Shown piece after piece: positions 50,019-58,478 of a stretch of DNA of 64,000 bases. The stretch is from NCBI RefSeq assembly GCF_001544835.2, contig NZ_FCNX02000001.1, positions 124,001-188,000 of the forward strand, read 5' to 3'. This DNA comes from Caballeronia fortuita. GTDB taxonomy: Bacteria; Pseudomonadota; Gammaproteobacteria; Burkholderiales; Burkholderiaceae. A program made the translations under genes and the position numbers. Within the stretch, counting starts at the first letter, position 1. Each line of letters opens with the position of its first letter. The notes below the pieces were generated by a model. It saw nothing but the letters and a program-made list of their open reading frames with translations. It searched no databases and had not been told where the DNA came from.

Positions 50019-51131
50019 TCAGCGCTGGCCGATCGTGATCTCGCCGAAGAGGTTCTTCTGATCGCGCGGTTGCGAGCGCCAGTACTGCGGCGGCGCAGTG
50101 ACGGTCGCGCCGAGTTCGGCGGCGGCGTGCCACGGCCAGCGCGGATCATAGAGCATCGCGCGCGCCATCGCGACGAAATCGGCCTTGCCGCTCGCGACGA
50201 TTTCCTCCGCTTCCTTCGCCTCGGTGATGAGCCCGACCGCGACGGTGTTCACGCCCGTCGCTTCCTTCACGGCCTGCGCGAACGGCACCTGATAGCCCGA
50301 CGACAACGGAATCTTCTGCAACGGCGAAACGCCGCCCGACGATACATCGACCCAGTCGACATTGCGCTTCTTCAATTCGGATGCGAACGCGATCGTATCT
50401 TCGATGCTCCATCCGCCTTCGACCCAGTCGCTCGCGGAGACGCGCACGCCAACAGGCTTGTCGGCGGGAAATGCGGCGCGCACGGCATCGAAAATTTCGA
50501 GCGGATAACGCATGCGGTTTTCGAGCGAACCGCCGTATTCGTCGGTGCGCTGATTGGCGATCGGCGACAGGAACTGATGCAGCAGATAACCATGCGCGCA
50601 ATGCACTTCGATACCGTCGATGCCGAGCCGCGCAGCCCGCTTCGCCGACGCGGCGAACGCTTCCTTCACGCGGATCAGGCCGGCGGCATCGAGCGCGAGC
50701 GGCGGCGTTTCCTCGGGCTTATGCGGAATGGCCGATGGCGCGAAGGTCATCCATCCGCCATCGGCGACGGAGATCAGCGCACCGCCTTCCCACGGCTTGC
50801 GACTCGATGCCTTGCGGCCCGCGTGCGATAGCTGCATGGTCACCGCGATCTTCGAATACTGGCGGATCGCGGCGAGCACCGGACGCAGCGCGGCTTCGGT
50901 GGCATCGTCCCAGAGACCGAGATCGCCCGGCGTGATGCGCCCGTCGGGCTCGACGGCCGTCGCCTCGATGAAGAGCATGCCCGCGCCCGACAACGCGAGC
51001 TGGCCCAGATGGATCATGTGCCATGCGGTGGCCTCGCCGCGCTCTGCGGAGTACTGGCACATCGGCGACACGAAAATGCGGTTGGGAAGTTCGAGGCTGC
51101 GTAAGGTCGTAGGTGTGAACAGCGCGCTCAT
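50019..51131 (-). CDS. NADH:flavin oxidoreductase of the old yellow enzyme family (NamA/YqjM-like)
   Basis: 370 residues, FMN-binding TIM barrel: LFTPTTLRSLELPNRIFVSPMCQYSA at the start, active-site HCAHGYLLHQFLSP, VRVSASDW, and GLITEAKEAEEIVASGKADFVAMAR phosphate-binding end. The MCQYSA cysteine is typical of the YqjM subgroup. Reduces activated alkenes such as enones. Start at 51131 fits the family; the six codons upstream begin with TTG. Confidence 0.93.
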   Translation of the reverse strand: MSALFTPTTLRSLELPNRIFVSPMCQYSAERGEATAWHMIHLGQLALSGAGMLFIEATAVEPDGRITPGDLGLWDDATEAALRPVLAAIRQYSKIAVTMQLSHAGRKASSRKPWEGGALISVADGGWMTFAPSAIPHKPEETPPLALDAAGLIRVKEAFAASAKRAARLGIDGIEVHCAHGYLLHQFLSPIANQRTDEYGGSLENRMRYPLEIFDAVRAAFPADKPVGVRVSASDWVEGGWSIEDTIAFASELKKRNVDWVDVSSGGVSPLQKIPLSSGYQVPFAQAVKEATGVNTVAVGLITEAKEAEEIVASGKADFVAMARAMLYDPRWPWHAAAELGATVTAPPQYWRSQPRDQKNLFGEITIGQR

Positions 51132-51222
51132 GGCGGTGACTCGTCGCAAGAGAAGAAGCGATCGAGAATAGCACCGCGCGTCAGGGACCGCAGAAACCCC
51201 GATGGTTCATACCATCACACGT

Positions 51223-51945
51223 TCAGCGCGGGCCGAGCGCGAAACCGTCGAGCCATTCGCCGAACATCGCGCGGGCGGCGCGTTCGAGATTCGGGCCATG
51301 GCGCGCGGTTTCCTCGCGCAGCGCGGCGACCGTCGTGCCGCTTCTCGCGATATCGCCCGGATACGTGACGAGCCAGTTTTCGAAGCGCTCGACGAGCACC
51401 TCGGGATGACATTGCAACGCGAGGACGTGAGCGCCCCAAGTGAACGCCTGATGCGCGCAAAGCTCGGTGGACGCGAGCAGCGTCGCGTCTTGCGGGAGAT
51501 CGAAGGTATCGCCGTGCCAGTGAAAGACGGGCACCGGCGCGCCGTCTGCTTCGAGATGCCGCAGCGCGGACGCGCGTCCGGCGCCGGTGAGCGTGAGCGG
51601 CGACCAGCCGAGCTCGAACTTGCCCGACGGATACACCCGCGCGCCGAGCGCCCGCGCGATCAGTTGCGAGCCGAGACAGATCCCGATGGTCGGCATACCA
51701 GCCGCGATGCGCTTTTCGAGCATCGACAGGAGCGGCGCGAGATGCGGATACTGCGCGTCCTCGTAAGCGCCGATCGGCCCGCCGAGCACGACGAGCAACG
51801 AGGGATCGAGCGGATTGGGCGCGTCGATGCGCCCGCGCCCGACATCGAGATAGCGCACCAGATGGCCGCGATCGCCGAGCACGTGTTCGAGGCTGCCCAG
51901 ATCTTCGAAATAGACGTGGCGAATCGCCAGGACTTCATGTTTCAT
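51223..51945 (-). CDS. Class I glutamine amidotransferase-like protein
   Basis: 240 residues, a stand-alone GATase1 domain. Nucleophile C90 in IGICLGSQLIARALG, and the His-Glu pair in the ALQCHPEV region. Its partner synthase is not adjacent, as in the GMP synthase-like GATase group that includes enzymes acting on gamma-glutamyl compounds. Substrate unknown. Confidence 0.9.
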   Translation of the reverse strand: MKHEVLAIRHVYFEDLGSLEHVLGDRGHLVRYLDVGRGRIDAPNPLDPSLLVVLGGPIGAYEDAQYPHLAPLLSMLEKRIAAGMPTIGICLGSQLIARALGARVYPSGKFELGWSPLTLTGAGRASALRHLEADGAPVPVFHWHGDTFDLPQDATLLASTELCAHQAFTWGAHVLALQCHPEVLVERFENWLVTYPGDIARSGTTVAALREETARHGPNLERAARAMFGEWLDGFALGPR

Positions 51946-52098
51946 CGGCGGCTTTCCGTGGGTCGAGCGCGCATGGCCCGGAACGAAGTTGTGACGGGCC
52001 GCGCCTCGCGGTGAGGCGCGACGGGCACAGTCTAACCGACTCGCCGCGGCCCCACAGCACCGGATGACGCCAACTGGCTTCTAACCCCGCCGCCTGGA

Positions 52099-52743
52099 TC
52101 AGGCGACTTGCGCGAAGACCTTCCAGCTCTTCTTCTGCGTGGCGAGATCGGCTTCTTCGTATACCGAACAGTCGAGCCGGAGATCCGTGTCCGCCATGTC
52201 GATCTGCAGAAGCGCGCAGTGATGCGGCGTCTTCTTCGGATTCTTGCTCGCTTCGAAGTGCGAGCACGAAAGACACATGCGGTGCGCCGGAATCTGCTGC
52301 TGCGATTCGAGCTGACGGATGGTCTTGAGCAGCGTGCGATAGAACGCGACCTGCTCGTCCTCGCGCAGCGTACCGACCGCCTTCGCAAGAAAGTCCGGCC
52401 ATTGCAGCGCCTTCTTCGCGGCCGTGCGGCCACGCGCGGTCAGACGCACGGCGAGCGCGCGGCCGTCGTCGAGCGCGCGGCGCTTCTCGACGAGACCCTT
52501 GCCTTCGAGCGTGCTCACCGCATCGCTCGTCGTGGCGGCGGTCAGTGCCGTTTCACGCGCGATCTCGCCGAGGCGCATCGGCCCCTTGCGCTGCATTAGC
52601 AGAACGAGAATTTCACCCTGGGTCGGCGTCAGCCCCGCGCCCTCCGCCCATTCCCATGCCTGGCTGCGCATCGCGGTGCTCAGCCTCAGCAGGCCGTGGG
52701 TCACCCGCCCCGTCGCCTGCTCTCCGTAAACGCCTTCACTCAT
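52099..52743 (-). CDS. MarR-family regulator with a cysteine-rich C-terminal extension
   Basis: 214 residues. The winged helix (about 40-110, MRLGEIARETALTAATTSDAVSTLEGKGLVEKRR) is normal. After it comes a tail of about 60 residues with C157-x2-C160-x-H162, H174-H175-C176 and C192, spaced like a metal or redox site. The start at 52743 follows GAAAGAC; the upstream frame lacks a start signal. The target is unknown; the 725-bp gap upstream may include its own operator. Confidence 0.88.
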   Translation of the reverse strand: MSEGVYGEQATGRVTHGLLRLSTAMRSQAWEWAEGAGLTPTQGEILVLLMQRKGPMRLGEIARETALTAATTSDAVSTLEGKGLVEKRRALDDGRALAVRLTARGRTAAKKALQWPDFLAKAVGTLREDEQVAFYRTLLKTIRQLESQQQIPAHRMCLSCSHFEASKNPKKTPHHCALLQIDMADTDLRLDCSVYEEADLATQKKSWKVFAQVA

Positions 52744-53051
52744 AGTCTTTCGCTTGTTGTTCCGCTTATGTGTTTTGACGGCAAGTTCGCGCCAGGCGAA
52801 CACCTCGTCCGAAACGCCGCTCGCAGCAAGTACTCCGAACACCTTTTGCGATCGACTTTTCGTACTCGGTCCCCGCCGTCTCAAAATTCAGGCGTGCCAA
52901 GCCAATTAGCGGTGCCTGAATGGGGACGTTGCAACCCTCTTCGTTCTGCGCCTTCTTATGGTCCCGCTCGTGGCGCTGTTTTCCTGCCGACTATAACGCT
53001 ATGCCAGCAAAGTCGCCATTCTAAGCGACCTAGAACAAACGTACACCTTAA

Positions 53052-53075
53052 TTATCCACGCAGAACTGTGGATAA
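53052..53075. other. Inverted pair of DnaA-box-like sites
   Basis: TTATCCAC and GTGGATAA arms separated by 8 bp; the right arm is within a perfect TGTGGATAA, the left is TTATCCACG, one mismatch from the consensus TTATCCACA. Confidence 0.6.
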
Positions 53076-53406
53076 CCCGTGGAAAAACGTCTCTTTGTAT
53101 GTGGATGTATTCTCGATAACACTTGCCGCCGCGCATTGCGACAAATCCGTCATCCAGATCCGGTGTGGTCGCGCACACTTAAGTCACATGGTTATCAACG
53201 TGCTAGTACGTTGACTGCGCACAGCTTTCGGACGTTTTCCACAGCTTCCGCAGGAGTCGTTCACCTCGTCGCTCGCGTCCATTACGGCCGTATGCGGATT
53301 CCCCGAAGTAATCCTTGGAAATATCAAATTCCTGCTTCTTTAAACGTTGCCGCAAGCGCGTTATTTCCCTGGTCGTCATGCATGTGTTTCATACGGACCA
53401 AAGAAT

Positions 53407-53428
53407 AAGGCCGCCCGGAGGCGGCCTT
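53407..53428 (-). terminator. Terminator of the YbdK-type ligase gene
   Basis: Perfect 9-bp stem AAGGCCGCC / GGCGGCCTT with a 4-base loop, about 40 bp after the stop. On the minus strand it is followed by ATTCTTT. Confidence 0.75.
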
Positions 53429-53468
53429 TCATCGCCATTCGCTGTTTCGTCTCAGCGAAAGCGCGGCG

Positions 53469-54581
53469 TTATCGACGCCACTGCAAGCACTGCTGCCTGA
53501 CCGCCTCGTGCAGCGATTTCTCCTTGTCGAATACGCCGCGCAGCGAGGTCGCGTCGTTCACTCCGCGCGCGATGTCGGCGACTTCGGCGAGCGCCGCCTG
53601 CGAACCGAGCGCTTCGGCGTGCGGCGCGAGCACGTCGAGCGTCGCGAGAATGTCCTCGCCGATGGTGCGCCGCTCGCCCGTCTGCGGATGGATGCACGTG
53701 CCTTCCAGACCGAAGCGGCACGCCTCGAAGCGGTTGAACGTGTAGACGAGGTAATCGTCCTCGCGCGGCGTGAGCGGCTTGTCGAGCAGCAGATAGCGCG
53801 ACAGCGTCTGGATGTAGCTGGCGATCGCCGCGGCGCGGTCGACGGACAGCGGCGTGTCCATCACGCGCACTTCGATCGTTCCGAAGCCGGGCTTCGGCCG
53901 GATATCCCAGTAGAAGTCCTTCATGCTGTTGACGACGCCCGTGTTGACCATCTTCGAGAAGTACTCCTCGAAGCCGTCCCAGGTCAGCACGAACGGCGCG
54001 CGGCCCGACAGCGGAAACGCGAAGACCGAATTCAGCCGCGCGGAATGGAAGCCCGTATCGACGCCCTGAATGTACGGCGACGACGCCGAAAGCGCGATGA
54101 AATGCGGGATGTAGCGCGACATCGAATGCAGCAGGAACAGCGCGCTGTTCGGATCGGGACAGCCGATATGCACGTGCTGGCCGAACACCGTGAACTGCTT
54201 GGCGAGGTAACCGTACAGCTCGGAGATGTACTGGAAGCGCGGCGCGTCGTAAATCTGGCGATCGCTCCACTGCTGGAACGCGTGCGTGCCGCCGCCCGCC
54301 AGCCCGACGTTCAGTTGATCCGCCGCCGCGACGAGCACGTCGCGGATCTTGCGCAGATCGGTGACGGCCTGCTCGTGCGTCGTGCAGATGCCGGTCGAAA
54401 GCTCGATCATGCTTTCGGTGATTTCCGGCGTGATGTTGCCCGGAATCTTTTCGTCCTTGATGAGACGCATGAGGTCCGACGCGGCGCGCGTCAGATCGTA
54501 GTCGTGCGTATTGACGACCTGGATCTCCAGCTCGACGCCGAACGTGAACGGTTCGGAGTTGATGAAAGGTTCGAGTGCCAT
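53469..54581 (-). CDS. YbdK-family carboxylate-amine ligase (glutamate-cysteine ligase type 2 fold)
   Basis: 370 residues. [11 protein letters not shown] (the metal/ATP-binding ExE near the start), [22 protein letters not shown] and [11 protein letters not shown] motifs are those of the GCS2 / YbdK family. E. coli YbdK has weak glutamate-cysteine ligase activity; the physiological role is unclear. The ATG follows AGAGGCGCC. Downstream of the antiporter gene (40-bp gap), likely same transcript. Confidence 0.9.
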   Translation of the reverse strand: MALEPFINSEPFTFGVELEIQVVNTHDYDLTRAASDLMRLIKDEKIPGNITPEITESMIELSTGICTTHEQAVTDLRKIRDVLVAAADQLNVGLAGGGTHAFQQWSDRQIYDAPRFQYISELYGYLAKQFTVFGQHVHIGCPDPNSALFLLHSMSRYIPHFIALSASSPYIQGVDTGFHSARLNSVFAFPLSGRAPFVLTWDGFEEYFSKMVNTGVVNSMKDFYWDIRPKPGFGTIEVRVMDTPLSVDRAAAIASYIQTLSRYLLLDKPLTPREDDYLVYTFNRFEACRFGLEGTCIHPQTGERRTIGEDILATLDVLAPHAEALGSQAALAEVADIARGVNDATSLRGVFDKEKSLHEAVRQQCLQWRR

Positions 54582-54621
54582 GGCGCCTCTTGAAAGATCA
54601 ATGCCTGGGGAGAAGGCGCGC

Positions 54622-55824
54622 TTATTCGCGCCGCTCGCCCACTGCCGACAAGCTGCGGTAGACGACGAAAGGCGCCACGATCTGCAACACGACGATCGAG
54701 CACATGACGATCGCGCGCAGCGTCGGATCGTAGTCCGGATAGAGCACGTACATGTCGTCGACGAGCAGGTACGCGAGCGCCGACATCGGCGTGAGCGCGA
54801 CGCCGAGCGCCGCGCCCTGCTTCAGGTTGAGGCCGCTCGGCTTTGCGAAGATCAGCACGCCGACGAGCTTGCCGATGAAGCGCGCGACGATCAGCCCGAG
54901 CGCCGCGATGCCGCCGAGCGCGATATCGCGCCAGTGAAACGACGTGAGCGTCAGCGCGAACAGGATCACGGTGAGCAGCCATCCGGCGGACCCGAAGTGC
55001 GACGGCCAGAGCTGCGGCCGCTCATCGGCGTTCTTGACGATGATGCCTGCCGCGAGCAACGCGAGAATCGTCGACAGCTTGAAGATGTGCGCGACCGCGA
55101 TCGCCAGCAGCACGAGCCCGAACAGCGCGACGAACGAATGCTCGTCATTCGCGGGCAGGCGCCGCACGAGCATGTTGCACGCGCGCGCGAGCAGGAACGC
55201 GAGCACGAGCGAGCCGATCAGCAGATAAAGCGGCTGCAGGATCGTCGCGAGCGCGTTGCCGTAGATTTCCTGATGCAGCACGCCGGCCGCGAGCTTCTCG
55301 ACGACCACCGCGTACATGCTGTTCAGCGCCGTGAGCGTCATGAGGCGCTGCGTGACCTGGCCTTCCGCGCGCAGTTCGGTCTTCAGCTGAATGACCATCG
55401 CGGGCGACGTGGCCATTGCGATGGCCGCGATCACGACCGATGGCATCGTCGGCACATTGAGCAGGGTCAGCGCGATTAGCACGAGGCCGAACGTCAGCGT
55501 CGATTCAGCGACGCTCGACAGGATCAGATACGGATTGCGGCGAATCCAGCGCAGATCGAGCCGGCCGCCGAGTTCGAAGAGCAAAAGCCCGAGCGCGACA
55601 TCGAGCAGCGGCCGCGACAGGCCGCCCGCGCTTGCATCGATCACGCCGAGACCGGCGTTGCCCGCGATCAGCCCGATCACCGCGAAGCCGGTGATGCGCG
55701 GCAGGCGCCACGCGCGCCATAGCAGTTCTCCGGCGAGGCCCGCCGTGACGAGCGCGAGACCGGCCCACAGGATGGCGTCCGGTTCGAGCGGCCACGCGGG
55801 CAGAAATGAAAATGCCGAATTCAT
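54622..55824 (-). CDS. Monovalent cation:proton antiporter (CPA2/KefB-type membrane domain)
   Basis: 400 residues with 11-12 membrane spans. [24 protein letters not shown] and the paired unwound-helix region are of the Na+/H+ exchanger fold. It lacks a C-terminal TrkA-N/RCK domain, so it is shorter than KefB or KefC. AAGGAGTAGCC precedes the ATG. Cation not predictable. Confidence 0.88.
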   Translation of the reverse strand: MNSAFSFLPAWPLEPDAILWAGLALVTAGLAGELLWRAWRLPRITGFAVIGLIAGNAGLGVIDASAGGLSRPLLDVALGLLLFELGGRLDLRWIRRNPYLILSSVAESTLTFGLVLIALTLLNVPTMPSVVIAAIAMATSPAMVIQLKTELRAEGQVTQRLMTLTALNSMYAVVVEKLAAGVLHQEIYGNALATILQPLYLLIGSLVLAFLLARACNMLVRRLPANDEHSFVALFGLVLLAIAVAHIFKLSTILALLAAGIIVKNADERPQLWPSHFGSAGWLLTVILFALTLTSFHWRDIALGGIAALGLIVARFIGKLVGVLIFAKPSGLNLKQGAALGVALTPMSALAYLLVDDMYVLYPDYDPTLRAIVMCSIVVLQIVAPFVVYRSLSAVGERRE

Positions 55825-56645
55825 CGTATTGGCTACTCCTTCGTTGCTGCAGCAGAGCGTGCACGTTTCGTTGCGTGACTCGCGTCGACGGCGCGCGCTC
55901 GCGGGCGAGGCGCGTGAGCCCGGCTAGGCGAGCGTTGGTTCATTCAGGTGAATCGAAGTGCGAACGAACACGGCGTCACGGTCGGACCGTGCACGAATTA
56001 GACGACGCGTTCGGCTGGCTGCGAAGCGCCTTGCATGCCCTCGATGCCGCACCGGAGATCTCGGATCCGTGCGACACGGGTAATGCATGCGGCGCCCGCT
56101 CGAATGACCGGCCGAACACAGCGAACGACGGCGCGGCTTCGTTGATCAGATTCTTGGCGCGCAACCATCGTTCCATTGAAGCGGTCGCCGTCCGGACGGC
56201 GCGACGCAGGAAGAAGCGCGATTGTGCCATACCTCGGATGCCCTGACAGAAAGTCCAAGCTCATGATTCTTATGAAGTAAAAGCGACTGCCGAATGTAAA
56301 ACCCGACGGCAACCCTGACCGGTTCGCCTGCGTTCACGCATTCGGCCTCGATGTTTACCGCCGTCCGACGACCTCGCCTTCAGGTGTTTACAGGTTTACT
56401 GTATATAAACGTAGTAGTTGTTAACAAAGCAACGTCCTTTCTGTGGATAACAGCGCTTTTGTCTTTTCATTCAATTATTTGGAGAAAGCAGAAGCGGGTC
56501 GTAAACATGTTGGCGCGATGCGGTCAAACAAGAACAACTTTCGGCCGGGTAAACCGGACGCTTCAGTTGTCCCGTTTACGTGCACAACACGTTCACAAGA
56601 CTTTCGCCTGCAATTCGACGCGTTATCCACAGCCTTGGAGGACAA
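55825..56645. other. Long non-coding region with DnaA boxes and a GTTTAC cluster; candidate replication origin
   Basis: About 820 bp between the start of the antiporter gene and the end of mnmC. The left half is GC-rich and may encode a small protein on the minus strand (55976-56230). The right half (56270-56640) is AT-richer. It holds perfect DnaA boxes TGTGGATAA (56442-56450) and TTATCCACA (56623-56631), plus GTTTAC at 56353, 56386, 56394 and 56574 and GTAAAC at 56501 and 56549. Low-melting stretches TGTATATAAAC and TTCATTCAATTATTTGG are also present. Confidence 0.55.
55976..56230 (-). CDS. Possible small hypothetical protein
   Basis: An 84-codon frame starting ATG at 56230 (MAQSRFFLRRAVRTATASMERW...). 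The first 60 codons have GC-rich third positions like real genes here and read as an amphipathic, basic sequence; the end is serine-rich. GAGG lies before the ATG but only 1 base away, too close for a good ribosome binding site. I recognise no family; it may be a chance frame in a non-coding region. Confidence 0.3.
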   Translation of the reverse strand: MAQSRFFLRRAVRTATASMERWLRAKNLINEAAPSFAVFGRSFERAPHALPVSHGSEISGAASRACKALRSQPNASSNSCTVRP

Positions 56646-58460
56646 CTACGCCAGGCCGATCTCGCCATGACGGAGTGCCTTGAGCAAGAGGCGGGCGGGA
56701 TCGATCGCTTCGGCCAGTTCACGTTCGATGGGCCACGGCTCCCCTTCGACGAGCGAAGCGATCAGCTCGGCGGCGAGCGCCGCCCAGACGAGTCCGCGCG
56801 ATCCGAACGCGAACGCGCCGTAAAGACCCGGCATGCGCGGCAGATCGAGCGGCCACGCGCCGGATAGCCGATGCGCGTCCTGGCGCGCGGCGCGTTCGTC
56901 GGCGAACTGGCCGATCATCGGCACGCGGTCGCTCGTCACGCAGCGAAACGCGACGCGCCCCGCGCGCACGTGCGTTGGCGCGAGCGACAAATGCGGCAAC
57001 ATTCCCGCGACGCGCGCGATGTTCTCGCGATGCCCGGCTTCGCGTATTTCGCGATCGGGATCGTCGATGTCGTACGTTGCGCCGATGAGCGTCTCATGCG
57101 CGCCGAGCGGCACCGCGTAACCTTCGCCGATCACCGGCATGCGCAAGGCGTCGAGCGCGGATCGGTCGAGCACGGAGAGCTGGCCGCGTACGCCGCGTGT
57201 CGGTTCGCCGTACAGACCGGCGAGTCGCGCGGCATCGTGCGCGTTCGCGAGCACGACGACCGGCGCGCTCGCGATCTCGCTATCGCTCGCATCGAAGGCT
57301 CGCCACACGCGGCCGTCGTGCGCGATGCGCGTCACTTCGGTCCGCATGCGCGACGTGATCCGCAACGATGCGTCCGCAAGCTGCGCCGCGCACACCGCCG
57401 CGGGCGAGATCGCACCGCCGCGCGGAAAGAACCAGCCGCCGCGCGCGACCTCGACGCCCGCGATGCGCGAAGCATCGGCGCGTGTCATCGGCTGCACGTA
57501 ATCGGATGGATACGCGAAGCGCGCGATGGCGGCGGCGAGCGCGTCGGCGTCGCCGGGCGAATCGGCGATCTGGAGCAGGCCCGCGCCGCTGCGATGCAGA
57601 TCGTGATGCGATGCTTCGAGCGCGTGCCATCGGCGCAGCGCGTACAGAAAGCCGGCGCGCGTGAGACGTGCGGCAACGCTGTCGTCGCGCCAGACGATCG
57701 GATGAAAAACGCCCGCCGGATTGCCCGACGCATCGCGCGCAGGCGAGGCATGACGATCGATCAGCGTGACGCGCCAGCCGCGCGCAGCGAGCCGCGAAGT
57801 CACCGCGCAGCCCGCAAGCCCCGCGCCGATGACGATCGCCTCGCGCGTGTTCGTGTTCGTGCTCGGGTCGCACGGCAACGGCGGTTCATGCCGGCGCACG
57901 CGCCAGCGCGGCGCGAAACGTGCGACGAGCCGCGCGTCCGTTGCCGCCGATAAACATTCGAACCCCGACGATTCCAGCGCGCGCCTCCATGCCGGATGAA
58001 GGTCGGCAGACGAGTCGATGCAAACCGTCGCGCCGTCGCCGGCAAAGCGCGCGAGCGTCTTGCACAGCTTGCTCGGGTCGTCGGACGGTGCGAGCTGGAA
58101 CGCATCGGCGCGCAGCCATAGTTTCGACAACATCGCCTGCACGCCGTCGCCGATCGCGAGCGTCAGCACGACGCGGCCTTCGTCGAATTCGAGGCGATGC
58201 ACGCCCGGCACGCGCATCGGCCATGCGCGCGCCAGTTCGACGGCGAGCGGCGCTGCATCGTCGATAGAAGGCGGATGATCCAGCGCATCGAGCGGCGCAA
58301 TCGCGACGACGTGCAGACGATCGCAACGCGCATCGTCGTCACGCCAAAGCTGCCAGAGCGGCAGGAAAGCGCTCGAAGTCGTATCGACGAAAGTGAAGAC
58401 GCGTCGATGCAGCCAGCGCGCGGGCAGCTCGTGCGGCGCGAGAAACAGGGAGTCGGTCAT
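56646..58460 (-). CDS. mnmC: MnmC with intact FAD oxidoreductase domain and degenerate methyltransferase domain
   Basis: 604 residues. The C-terminal two thirds (from about 207) is the MnmC1 FAD-dependent oxidase: dinucleotide motif GAGLAG (212-217), IDRHASPARDASGNPAGVFHP, and end segment FGSRGLVWAALAAELIAS. It removes the carboxymethyl group from cmnm5s2U34. The N-terminal part still aligns by eye with MnmC2 (LPLWQLWRDDDARCDRLHVVAI, VPGVHRLEFDEGRVVLTL). However, the glycine-rich SAM motif is replaced by DTTSSAF (26-32), the DAFYLDGF-type site reads DAFQLAPS (119-126), and the usual first 40 or so residues are missing. 18 bp downstream of the DedA gene. Confidence 0.88.
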   Translation of the reverse strand: MTDSLFLAPHELPARWLHRRVFTFVDTTSSAFLPLWQLWRDDDARCDRLHVVAIAPLDALDHPPSIDDAAPLAVELARAWPMRVPGVHRLEFDEGRVVLTLAIGDGVQAMLSKLWLRADAFQLAPSDDPSKLCKTLARFAGDGATVCIDSSADLHPAWRRALESSGFECLSAATDARLVARFAPRWRVRRHEPPLPCDPSTNTNTREAIVIGAGLAGCAVTSRLAARGWRVTLIDRHASPARDASGNPAGVFHPIVWRDDSVAARLTRAGFLYALRRWHALEASHHDLHRSGAGLLQIADSPGDADALAAAIARFAYPSDYVQPMTRADASRIAGVEVARGGWFFPRGGAISPAAVCAAQLADASLRITSRMRTEVTRIAHDGRVWRAFDASDSEIASAPVVVLANAHDAARLAGLYGEPTRGVRGQLSVLDRSALDALRMPVIGEGYAVPLGAHETLIGATYDIDDPDREIREAGHRENIARVAGMLPHLSLAPTHVRAGRVAFRCVTSDRVPMIGQFADERAARQDAHRLSGAWPLDLPRMPGLYGAFAFGSRGLVWAALAAELIASLVEGEPWPIERELAEAIDPARLLLKALRHGEIGLA

Positions 58461-58478
58461 GCAATGGATCGTAAGACT

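Larger units (their letters stand above)
52744..53468. other. Long non-coding region with a cluster of DnaA-box-like sequences
   Basis: 725 bp without a credible gene. Contains an inverted pair TTATCCAC (53052-53059) and GTGGATAA (53068-53075), the latter part of a perfect DnaA box TGTGGATAA (53067-53075). It also contains TTTTCCACA (53235-53243, one mismatch) and weaker matches near 53100 and 53191. The MarR promoter is probably near 52985-53055. The terminator of the ligase gene is at 53407-53428. Confidence 0.6.
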
